Assembly: GCA_021789355.1 (NCBI GenBank) | Contig: JAJYJR010000085.1 | Coordinates: 1-13,568 of the forward strand | Reading direction: 5' to 3' | DNA length: 13,568 nucleotides | DNA from: Chloroflexota bacterium | GTDB lineage: Bacteria > Chloroflexota > Limnocylindria > Limnocylindrales > CSP1-4 | In this document: piece after piece, positions 1 to 5,610 of the stretch | How the letters are laid out: the number at the start of each line of letters is the position of its first letter | How positions within the stretch are numbered: the first letter of the stretch is position 1 | Notes under the pieces: model-generated | Told to the model about the DNA's origin: nothing | The model's input: the letters and a program-made list of their open reading frames with translations, nothing else | Databases searched by the model: none | Made by a program: the position numbers and the translations under genes

Positions 1-172
1 GGACCCACCGCAGCGAGCGCGCCAGCCCGACCGGCTCCTTCGCGTTCTCCCAGTTGCGCGCCATCGACTCCGCGTATTCGTCGGCGTACGGGTACGCGGC
101 GCGGGCACGGTTGGCCTCCTGCAGCCGTCGTCTGGCGGCGGCGGTCAGATGCTCGACGGGGACGGCGACCAC
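1..172 (-). CDS. Hypothetical protein, partial (3' end outside window)
   Basis: This reading frame of 57 codons starts at a GTG and continues past the left edge. The start was chosen because an AGGAG ribosome binding site (180-184) lies 7 bases before it and the preceding gene stops only 4 bases upstream. The visible protein begins VAVPVEHLTAAARRRLQEAN and is rich in Ala, Arg and Glu, with an aromatic stretch (AYPYADEYAESMARNW) around residues 26-41. It looks mostly helical. I see no catalytic motif, signal peptide or membrane segment and do not recognise a family. It is the last visible gene of the leftward operon. Confidence 0.65.
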   Translation of the reverse strand, partial: MVAVPVEHLTAAARRRLQEANRARAAYPYADEYAESMARNWENAKEPVGLARSLRWV

Positions 173-176
173 GGGA

Positions 177-632
177 TCACTCCTCCGCACTGACGGACCC
201 TGACGTCATGCCCTCTCTCATAAGCGTGTGAGCCCTAGCGTGATGCAGCGGACAGAGCCATACCACATCCAACCAGTGCTCTTCTACATAGCCAAGAAAG
301 TGGTGCGCGTGCACCGGCAGAGCACCACATTCCAAACAAGGCTGCCGCGTGAGAATACCGGCTCCTAGTGCCACGCGAACGGCCACCCTCGCTCTCTGTT
401 GCCCCGTAACGCGGCTTCGCTCTCGGTGTCGAAGCTCTTTGGCGTAGCCCTTCTCTGTCTGGCAATACCGACGAACACGAACAGCTAGACGCGCTTTAAC
501 AGCTTCGGGATGGCGCTCCGCATAGCGCCGGACTGCAGCCGCGCGAATGAGCTTTCCCTTCTCCGAATGGAAGTAGCGCTTGCAATATATCCGTGCCATT
601 TCACGGCGTTTCTCAGGATCCTTGAACGGCAT
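177..632 (-). CDS. HNH endonuclease, free-standing homing type
   Basis: A 151-residue protein that probably nicks or cuts DNA in a metal-dependent way. The N-terminal half is very basic and carries two related segments (RYFHSEKGK near residue 19 and RRYCQTEKG near residue 54) that look like repeated DNA-binding elements. The C-terminal half has the HNH core: C99-x2-C102, H110-H111 in HAHHF, then WLC127 with H130-H131 and a final H135. This matches the short phage HNH family that usually begins MPFKDPEKRR. The start at 632 has GGAGGG 10 bases upstream. An in-frame ATG at 737 overlaps the upstream stop as ATGA and would add 35 residues, but those cover a 15-bp inverted repeat. Base composition is visibly lower in GC than its neighbours, which suggests recent transfer. 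Confidence 0.8.
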   Translation of the reverse strand: MPFKDPEKRREMARIYCKRYFHSEKGKLIRAAAVRRYAERHPEAVKARLAVRVRRYCQTEKGYAKELRHRERSRVTGQQRARVAVRVALGAGILTRQPCLECGALPVHAHHFLGYVEEHWLDVVWLCPLHHARAHTLMREGMTSGSVSAEE

Positions 633-654
633 CGGAGCTAGGCCCTCCGAGAAA

Positions 655-699
655 CGCGAACGCCATCCGACAGGACCTAGCTGACGGATGGCGTTCGCG
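655..699. repeat. Perfect 15-bp inverted repeat before the HNH gene
   Basis: The arms cgcgaacgccatccg (655-669) and cggatggcgttcgcg (685-699) are exact reverse complements around a 15-base loop. In the leftward transcript the hairpin lies about 35 bases after the RlpA-like stop and about 20 bases before the preferred HNH start. It is not followed by a T run on the minus strand, so a classical terminator is unlikely. A second pair, ggacctagc (673-681) and gctaggtcc (718-726), could form a competing fold. Confidence 0.8.
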
Positions 700-733
700 C
701 AGTATATCTGGCTCGCTGCTAGGTCCAGCGCAT

Positions 734-1369
734 TCATGGTACTACGACTTCCACCTCGAATACGCCTCTCGCCGGGTCCAATCCCAGCCCGAGGATCGTG
801 TCGAGCGACAGGTCGACCAGCCTCGTCCCGAGGCACTGACAGGAAGTCGTGATCGGCACCGCGAGGCACCGCCCAGTATCGACCGAGCACACCGTCACGA
901 TCTCTCCCAGCCACTGCCCGACGCGCAGCCTCGGACCCGCCGCGGCGTAGAGCCCGTGCCCCCACGAATCCCACCACGAGGCCACGCCCCGGATTGCCGG
1001 ACCGGCCGCCATGCTCCCCGAGCCCGACGGCGCCGATGGCGCTGGGGTTGCTGCCGTCGCGGCGATCCTCGGCTCCGAAACGCCGACGTGAGTGTCATCC
1101 GGTCTCGACGGTCCTCCGGTCGCCGCGGTTCTCGCGGACGGCGGCCGAGGGGGTGCAGCAGACGGTGACGCCGCGCCGCTCGCCGGAGTCGTCGTATCCA
1201 GTACGGCACGGGCCTGCTGCCCCCCCTCGGGCGTCGGCACGGGAGCGATCTGCGACCGCGGCACGGGTGCGTAGGCGTAGGGCTGCTCGCCGCCCGCGCG
1301 GGACGCGCGGAGGGTCAGGCACATCGCCGCTGCCACCGAGAGCGCCAGCACGAGTCGTGCATGCTTCAC
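734..1369 (-). CDS. Secreted RlpA-like double-psi beta-barrel protein
   Basis: A 211-residue protein, probably exported. Residues 1-25 form a signal peptide: basic start (VKHAR), hydrophobic core LVLALSVAAAMCLTL, and a likely cleavage after ASRA. C17 does not sit in a good lipobox. Residues 30-125 are a low-complexity Pro/Ala/Ser/Thr linker. Residues 128-211 resemble the RlpA/DPBB domain: GVASWW near the start, AAAG, a Cys pair (VCSVDTGRC), TTSCQC, then RLVDLS. RlpA proteins act on the cell wall, some as lytic transglycosylases. The Asp that normally follows the Thr of the middle motif (TD or ND in relatives) is Thr here, so cleavage may be lost and binding kept. The GTG start overlaps the upstream TGA as GTGA, with GAGGAGG just upstream. 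A secreted protein is unusual in an early phage operon. Confidence 0.7.
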   Translation of the reverse strand: MKHARLVLALSVAAAMCLTLRASRAGGEQPYAYAPVPRSQIAPVPTPEGGQQARAVLDTTTPASGAASPSAAPPRPPSARTAATGGPSRPDDTHVGVSEPRIAATAATPAPSAPSGSGSMAAGPAIRGVASWWDSWGHGLYAAAGPRLRVGQWLGEIVTVCSVDTGRCLAVPITTSCQCLGTRLVDLSLDTILGLGLDPARGVFEVEVVVP

Positions 1370-1737
1370 TCAGCCTCCTCTCGCCCCTCGGCGCTCCACG
1401 CCTCGGGGTACCGCTCGGCTAGGTACTCGCGCAGCTTGGCCCGCTCCGCCTTCGAGGGCGGCTTGCCGTTCGTCCCGGCACAGATGATCACGGTGAACGC
1501 CGGGATACTGTCGGCGCGACGACCGGCGCGGAGGTCGCGCTTCACGTGCTCGACCGACAGCCCCCGCGGGTCCCACGGGTGCGTGCGGTAGCCCCAGCGG
1601 TCGGTGCACCCGTGGGACGGGTCGAGCTTCGCCAGCACGCAGCCGCGGTCGCGCCCCATCAGGAGCCGGTACAGCTCCGGGGTTACCGGATCAGCCTGCG
1701 GCTTGGCGCGGAGCGGCGTGCGCTTCAAGTCGCTCAT
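1366..1737 (-). CDS. HNH-like phage protein
   Basis: A 123-residue protein starting at ATG 1737, which overlaps the upstream stop as ATGA. It opens with a basic stretch (LKRTPLRAKP), then GRDRGCVLAKLDPSHGC, a Trp/Pro-rich segment, SVEHV and VIICAGTN. The Cys/His spacing (C33, C44, H64, C86) and the final Asn fit a diverged HNH (beta-beta-alpha metal) fold of a kind common in phages of high-GC hosts. The C-terminal 30 residues are charged and helical. The expected second HNH histidine is not clear, so it may bind DNA without cutting, or the metal site may be unusual. HNH is the best guess. Confidence 0.6.
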   Translation of the reverse strand: MSDLKRTPLRAKPQADPVTPELYRLLMGRDRGCVLAKLDPSHGCTDRWGYRTHPWDPRGLSVEHVKRDLRAGRRADSIPAFTVIICAGTNGKPPSKAERAKLREYLAERYPEAWSAEGREEAE

Positions 1738-2096
1738 GCGACCTTCCCCGTGTCGGGGTTGATGAACGGCGCCACGACCAGCGTGAGGTCGCAGTCGAGC
1801 TCCTCGTAGCGGCCGGTGCAGACGCCGCACTCTGGCATGAACGGAGAGGCGCCGGCCGTGTGCCAGCGATGCCGCGCGCGCTGCACGCGCCACCAGTCGC
1901 GGCTCGTGCACCGACTGAACGTTCCCGGCAGCTCCATCTCCCACGCGGCGTAGCGCCCCGCCTCGGCATGGGAGGCGGCGTACGCCTCGGCTGCGTCGCG
2001 CGTACGAAACGCGTAGCCGCCGGGGGCCTTGCCGTTGCCGGGCATCCGCACGGCACGCTCGTAGGCGGGCGGGTAGCCGAGCGTCCACGCCCTCAC
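1734..2096 (-). CDS. Hypothetical protein with a CxxC pair
   Basis: A 120-residue protein of unknown function. The GTG start overlaps the upstream TGA as GTGA, with GGAGG 8 bases before it, and the gene ends in an ATGA overlap with the HNH-like gene. The N-terminal part (LGYPPAYERAVRMPGNGKAP) leads to a segment GGYAFRTRDAAEAYAASH that looks like a small alpha/beta unit. Further on are WWRVQRARHRWH and ECGVCTGRYEELDC, the latter a possible metal-binding or structural Cys cluster. No signal peptide or membrane helix is visible. I do not recognise a family. Confidence 0.75.
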   Translation of the reverse strand: MRAWTLGYPPAYERAVRMPGNGKAPGGYAFRTRDAAEAYAASHAEAGRYAAWEMELPGTFSRCTSRDWWRVQRARHRWHTAGASPFMPECGVCTGRYEELDCDLTLVVAPFINPDTGKVA

Positions 2097-2272
2097 GGCC
2101 GCGGCCTCCAGTGGTACGGCACCGCGAGGAACCGACTGTGACCGTCGAGATCATCGACGCTCAGGTCGTACGCACGACCCCGCAGCGCGCCCCATGCCAG
2201 CCACGCGGCGAGTCGGACGCGATGGGCAAGCTCGTATACGGGGTCGCGCATCCGCCAGCGAAGGCGTCTCAC
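2093..2272 (-). CDS. Hypothetical protein, 59 aa
   Basis: A short gene with a GTG start 2 bases after the TAG of the gene upstream, and a TGA that overlaps the next GTG as GTGA. The tight fit on both sides is the main support. The protein is basic with a helical centre (DPVYELAHRVRLAAWLAWGA) and ends in an aromatic/proline tail (FLAVPYHWRPRP). The central stretch is too short and too charged for a confident membrane segment. An in-frame ATG 7 codons in is possible but has no good ribosome binding site. Function unknown. Confidence 0.65.
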   Translation of the reverse strand: MRRLRWRMRDPVYELAHRVRLAAWLAWGALRGRAYDLSVDDLDGHSRFLAVPYHWRPRP

Positions 2273-2287
2273 TGCTACACCAGCTCC
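2268..2287. repeat. Gene-junction repeat, copy 1
   Basis: The sequence ctcactgctacaccagctcc spans the stop of the 91-aa gene and the start of the 59-aa gene. It matches 19 of 20 bases with 2546-2565, which spans the junction between the Rad50-like gene and the 91-aa gene. The single difference turns a CAG codon of the Rad50-like gene into the TAG stop here. Confidence 0.85.
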
Positions 2288-2550
2288 TCGTCCCCGAAGG
2301 TGACGTCGGCGAGGTAGACCGCGTGAACCGAGTCGCCGTCGGCGAGCATGATCGGTCCCTCAGTCAACGGGCGCGCCCGGCCGCCGACGATCAGGTGGGT
2401 GTAGCGGCCAGCACTAGGCCGGCCCTCGTACTCGATCAGGACTTGGACGTTCGTGATGCTGACCCGAGTGGCCTGCATGACGGCGTGGCGGTTCACGCCG
2501 TCGCGGGAGAGCCACGCCTTCGGCACCTCGATGGCCACCTCGTCACTCAC
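2275..2550 (-). CDS. Hypothetical protein, 91 aa, beta-rich
   Basis: The GTG start at 2550 overlaps the TGA of the Rad50-like gene as GTGA. The protein alternates hydrophobic and polar residues (VSITNVQVLIEYEG, YTHLIVGGRARP, DSVHAVYLADVTFGDEEL), which suggests a small all-beta fold. It has an acidic C-terminus and no Cys. No motif is recognised. Its place directly after the Rad50-like gene could mean a partner role, but the sequence gives no support beyond position. Confidence 0.75.
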   Translation of the reverse strand: MSDEVAIEVPKAWLSRDGVNRHAVMQATRVSITNVQVLIEYEGRPSAGRYTHLIVGGRARPLTEGPIMLADGDSVHAVYLADVTFGDEELV

Positions 2551-2565
2551 TGCTGCACCAGCTCC
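2546..2565. repeat. Gene-junction repeat, copy 2
   Basis: ctcactgctgcaccagctcc covers the last codons and stop of the Rad50-like gene and the GTG of the next gene. It is a 19/20 match to 2268-2287. Confidence 0.85.
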
Positions 2566-4571
2566 GCCCGACTCGCGCCGTCCTGCTTCGTGACCCGCAG
2601 CACCCACGGGAGCGCGTCCGCGAACTCGGCGTCATGCGAGACGATCACGATGAGGGGGTACTGGTCGGCCAGCGCGGCGATGCTCTCCGTGACTGCCTCC
2701 CGCTCCTGCTCGTCCCCGGGCGCCAGCGGCTCGTCGAGCCACAGGGTAGACACCTTCCGGCCGGTGCGCTCGGCCAGCAGTCCGGCGATCCCCAGCCGCA
2801 GGGCGAGGTCCACGCGGAACCGCTCCCCGCCCGACAGCAGCGCGTAGTCGCGCTCCCTGCCCCCGATCTCCACCACCACGTCGAGCGTGTCCATGCTGCC
2901 GCCCGTTCGCTTCTCCCGGCTCGTCGAGAGGCGCAGCGTGAACCCGCCGGGCAGCCGCCCCAGCGCCTCGTTCGCGTGCGCCTCGATGCGGGGGATGGCC
3001 TCCTCCACGATCAGCCGGGGGATGCCGTAGGGGTGCCACGCCTCGGCCAGCGCGGCGTAGGACTGCGCGAGCCCCGACTGGCGCACGACCTCCGCTTGCA
3101 CCGCCAGCGCCTCGCGCGCTGCCTGCTCGGCACGGTCCGCCTCCCGAGCCGACACCGCCGCCTGCTCGCCCAGCCGCCGAGCCGCCGCAGCGGCCTGTTC
3201 CGCATCCTCCCGCAGCGCCGCGATCATCGCCTCGCGCGCAGCCAGCCGGTCGACCTCCGGTTCCGTGGGCACCACGTCCGTCGTCGCAAGAGATGCCAGC
3301 CGCGCGGCGGCGGCGGCGATGCCGTCGGCTGCATCGGCCCTGCGCGCCTTCAGCGCCTCGCGCGCCGCCCCGGCCGCGATGGTGGCCTGCTCCCACGCCC
3401 GCCACTCCTCCCGCAGCCGCTCGGCCTCCTCTCGCCGCGCTTCCGCGGGACCCGCCAGCACCTCCAGCGCGAGAACGGCCCATTCGGCGTCCCGGGCTCC
3501 GGCGACGACCGCCTGAACCTGCTCCGCCGAGGGGATGGTCGCCAGTAGCGGGCAGCTCGCGTAGATCCCCTCGCCCCGGCAGGGCATCGCCGAGCGGTCG
3601 TACGCCAGCGCACGGACCCGCTGCTCCTCGCGTGCGGCCTCCCCCAGCGCCGCTCGCGCCAGCCGCAGGTCGGTCGCGGCGGAGCGGGCAGACGCGGCGT
3701 CCGCCTCCGCCTGCCGAAGCGGCTCGGGGTCCGGTCGAGGCGGCGCGGGCGGGTCCGGCTGCGCCTCGATGGCGCGCAGGCGACGGACCTCCGCCTCCAG
3801 CCGCTCGCGCTCCTCCGCGACTCGCGCGACCTCCGCCTCCAGCCTCACCCGCTGCTCCTCCGCGGCCCGCATCCCCGCCGTCGACGCCGAGGCGTCGTGC
3901 AGCGCCCGCTGGCCGGACTCGGCCTCCTCCCGCGCGCGCTCCGCGGCGGCGGCCTGCCGCTCTGCCGCGGTTCGGTACTCCCCGGCGCGCTCCCCCTGCT
4001 CGGCCAGCAGCGCGCGGCGAGCCTCCGCCCGGTCGACCTCCGCGCGAGCCGCGTCCCGGCGCTGCTTCGCCTCCTCGTGCCACGCGGGGTACGGGTCCTC
4101 CACCACGAGGTCCGACAGCAGCGCCATGCGCTCGGCCGGGCGCAGCCGCACGAACTCGTCGCTGCGTCCCTGTACCATGACCGCCGTCGCCAGCAGCGCG
4201 TCGGACGAGACGCCCACCAGTTCGTCCACGGCCGCCTGCGTCTCCGCGACGGTGTGCCGGGTAAGGCTCCGGCCGTCCACTTCCAGCGTCAGCGCCGTGG
4301 ATCGGCCGCGCTCTCGCTCCCGACGCACCAGCGCGCGGTGCCCGGCTGCCTCGAACGCCACCTCCACGGTGCAGCGGTCCTCGCCCTGCCGCACCATCGC
4401 GTCGGCACTGGCGCGCCCCTCGCCGTAGATCGTCCACAGCAGACCGTCGAGGATCGCGCTCTTGCCGTTGCCGACCCGGCCCACTACCCCCACCACGTCG
4501 CACTCGGACAGGTCGAGGTCGAGCCGGTCCCAGCTCATGAAGCCAGACAGGGACAGCCGCAGCAGTCTCAC
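2547..4571 (-). CDS. Rad50/SbcC-like ATPase
   Basis: A 674-residue SMC-type ATPase, expected to bind DNA ends for recombination or repair together with an Mre11/SbcD nuclease. Walker A is GRVGNGKS at 31-38 and the Q-loop is at Q134 (VMVQGRSDEF). Two Ala/Glu/Arg-rich coiled-coil arms cover about 165-325 and 360-520. The signature LSGGE is at 579-583, Walker B with the catalytic Glu is WLDEP at 611-615, and the H-loop is VSHD near 644-647. The hook between the arms has C331 and C340 (C-x8-C) instead of the usual CxxC. The arms are short compared with bacterial SbcC of about 1000 residues, as in other phage versions. The D-loop is unusual (APGDEQ where LD is normal). The GTG start overlaps the upstream TGA. 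No nuclease partner lies in the window. Confidence 0.92.
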   Translation of the reverse strand: MRLLRLSLSGFMSWDRLDLDLSECDVVGVVGRVGNGKSAILDGLLWTIYGEGRASADAMVRQGEDRCTVEVAFEAAGHRALVRRERERGRSTALTLEVDGRSLTRHTVAETQAAVDELVGVSSDALLATAVMVQGRSDEFVRLRPAERMALLSDLVVEDPYPAWHEEAKQRRDAARAEVDRAEARRALLAEQGERAGEYRTAAERQAAAAERAREEAESGQRALHDASASTAGMRAAEEQRVRLEAEVARVAEERERLEAEVRRLRAIEAQPDPPAPPRPDPEPLRQAEADAASARSAATDLRLARAALGEAAREEQRVRALAYDRSAMPCRGEGIYASCPLLATIPSAEQVQAVVAGARDAEWAVLALEVLAGPAEARREEAERLREEWRAWEQATIAAGAAREALKARRADAADGIAAAAARLASLATTDVVPTEPEVDRLAAREAMIAALREDAEQAAAAARRLGEQAAVSAREADRAEQAAREALAVQAEVVRQSGLAQSYAALAEAWHPYGIPRLIVEEAIPRIEAHANEALGRLPGGFTLRLSTSREKRTGGSMDTLDVVVEIGGRERDYALLSGGERFRVDLALRLGIAGLLAERTGRKVSTLWLDEPLAPGDEQEREAVTESIAALADQYPLIVIVSHDAEFADALPWVLRVTKQDGASRAELVQQ

Positions 4572-4876
4572 TGCGCCACCGCCGTCTCTTGCTCGGTCCG
4601 CGTCCTCCGCCGCTCCCTCGCGGTTACCTCTACCCGGCGGTGTGCCTTCGCGGCATAGCTCGCAGCGGCAGCCCGCGCTGTAGTCGAATGGTCGCCCGTG
4701 CCCCTCGCGGCGAGGCGTGCCCGGCGGATGGCCGTGGAGCCGGTGCCGTCTACGCGCGGCGCGATCCCCTCCGCGATGGGTATCCCGCCGAGGTACCAGC
4801 GGCGCCTGTCGCCGTACGCCGACGAGGGGCCAACATCGGTCCAGCCGCCGCTCTCATGACCGACCCGGACCCTCAC
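4568..4876 (-). CDS. Hypothetical basic protein, 102 aa
   Basis: The GTG start overlaps the upstream stop as GTGA, with GGAGG 7 bases before it. The N-terminal half (VRVRVGHESGGWTDVGPSSA, then DRRRWYLGGIPIAEG) looks like a short beta-rich region. The C-terminal half is a basic helix full of Ala and Arg (ATAVRR-like runs, ERRRTRTEQE). It could bind nucleic acid, but no known domain is recognised. It is immediately upstream of the Rad50-like gene and probably translated with it. Confidence 0.7.
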   Translation of the reverse strand: MRVRVGHESGGWTDVGPSSAYGDRRRWYLGGIPIAEGIAPRVDGTGSTAIRRARLAARGTGDHSTTARAAAASYAAKAHRRVEVTARERRRTRTEQETAVAQ

Positions 4877-5112
4877 GGCAGGGCCTCCGCGGCTGCGCCC
4901 CAGTCGAAGCGCATCACGCCCTGCTCGTCTCGCCACGCCACGACGGGCGTGGCCTCCTCGGTCACCGCGTCAGGGAGCAGCACGTCGATCCCGTCGCAGC
5001 TCTCGTAGACGTGCTCCCGCATGGCCCAGCGCGCCGCCGCGCGAGCCACGTCGGCATCGTCGGTGTCGACCTCGACCAGCACCCCGCAGGCGACGGACGC
5101 CTCGGCCCTCAC
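4873..5112 (-). CDS. Hypothetical acidic protein, 79 aa
   Basis: Starts with GTG overlapping the upstream TGA and ends with a GTGA overlap. The protein is acidic: VLVEVDTDDADVARAAARWA, then an aromatic/Cys segment (HVYESCDGIDVLLP) and a C-terminal FDWGAAAEALP. The alternation suggests a small alpha/beta fold. It has no recognised motif or export signal. Confidence 0.72.
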   Translation of the reverse strand: MRAEASVACGVLVEVDTDDADVARAAARWAMREHVYESCDGIDVLLPDAVTEEATPVVAWRDEQGVMRFDWGAAAEALP

Positions 5113-5354
5113 GCCTCCACCCCCTTGCGCTCGGCGAAGTTGCAACGCGCGAACTCACCGAACAAACGGCGAGCGGCCGCATCGTATGTCTCGGCGGCTG
5201 CGCCCTCGGTCAAGAAGTAACCTAGGTGGATCTTGCGGCTGCTCTCCCGCTCGGCCTCGTCGAACGCCCGCAGCGCCTCGGCCGCGTCCTCGAACGTGCG
5301 GTCCCCGGCCAGATGGCCGGTCCGCCGGTCGAGGGTCAGGAGGAAGTGCTGCAT
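5109..5354 (-). CDS. Hypothetical protein, first gene of the left operon
   Basis: An 81-residue protein with an ATG start and GGGAG 6 bases upstream, directly after the promoter at 5380-5415. It begins MQHFLLTLDRRTGHLAGDRT and continues with FEDAAEALRAFDEAERESSR, a strand-turn-strand-helix pattern. The rest is helical with single Cys and Phe residues. Small proteins opening with a similar FLLTLDRRTG element seem familiar to me from other phage-like sequences, but I know of no function. The gene has the same leader as the first rightward gene at 10695, but the two proteins are not similar. Confidence 0.8.
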   Translation of the reverse strand: MQHFLLTLDRRTGHLAGDRTFEDAAEALRAFDEAERESSRKIHLGYFLTEGAAAETYDAAARRLFGEFARCNFAERKGVEA

Positions 5355-5371
5355 CGGGTTCTCCCTTGCTG

Positions 5372-5415
5372 GTGAGACTACCCTACCCCACCGCCGCGAG
5401 GAATGTCAATGGGTA
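5372..5415 (-). promoter_or_regulatory. Promoter of the left operon
   Basis: On the minus strand, TTGACA (5404-5409) and TAGGGT (5380-5385) are 18 bases apart, followed by a leader of about 20 bases with the ribosome binding site. The upstream block tacccattgaca, the -10 block tggggtagggtagt and the leader agcaagggagaacccgatg are all identical to the rightward promoter near 10641-10697. The -35 box and spacer lie within the 3' end of the UDG-like remnant. Confidence 0.8.
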
Positions 5416-5610
5416 TACTTCGGCCAGCGCGGCGCGCAGGAACTCGGCAGCGGCGTCCCGGTTGGCGGGGTCGTTCCAGTAGCGGCTGCGGCCGGAGGGG
5501 TGGGGCACCGCGGCCAGCCTCGCCCCGCCCGCCTCGACCCACTCGTACCACGCGGCCCGGTGGCCGAGCAGCGCCTCGGGGTCCTTGGGGAGCGGGCCGC
5601 GGCCTGCCCA
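5383..5610 (-). pseudogene. 3' remnant of a uracil-DNA-glycosylase-like gene
   Basis: Directly after the methyltransferase TGA, the same frame stays open for 75 codons to a TAG that lies inside the -10 box of the left promoter. It encodes LLGHRAAWYEWVEAGG, then VPHPSGRSRYWNDPANRDAA and FLRAAL. The HPSG.(N/S)R..ND motif followed by a helix is, to my knowledge, the C-terminal motif of UDG-superfamily proteins found in phages. The N-terminal half with the water-activating region is missing and no plausible start codon exists, so this is best read as a truncated gene. An ATG overlapping the TGA (5611) opens another frame, but that product is Arg/Gly/Pro-rich and looks like a shadow. Removal of one stop codon would fuse it to the methyltransferase. 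Confidence 0.6.

Noticed and set aside
3293..4180. A Pro/Arg-rich plus-strand frame opposite the Rad50-like coiled coil
   Set aside because: Extreme composition follows from the antisense of Ala/Arg/Glu codons; no ribosome site or family.
2632..4503. A 623-residue open frame overlapping the Rad50-like gene on the same strand
   Set aside because: The product is almost only Gly, Arg and Ala, a typical out-of-frame reading of GC-rich codons, and the Rad50 motifs are in the other frame.
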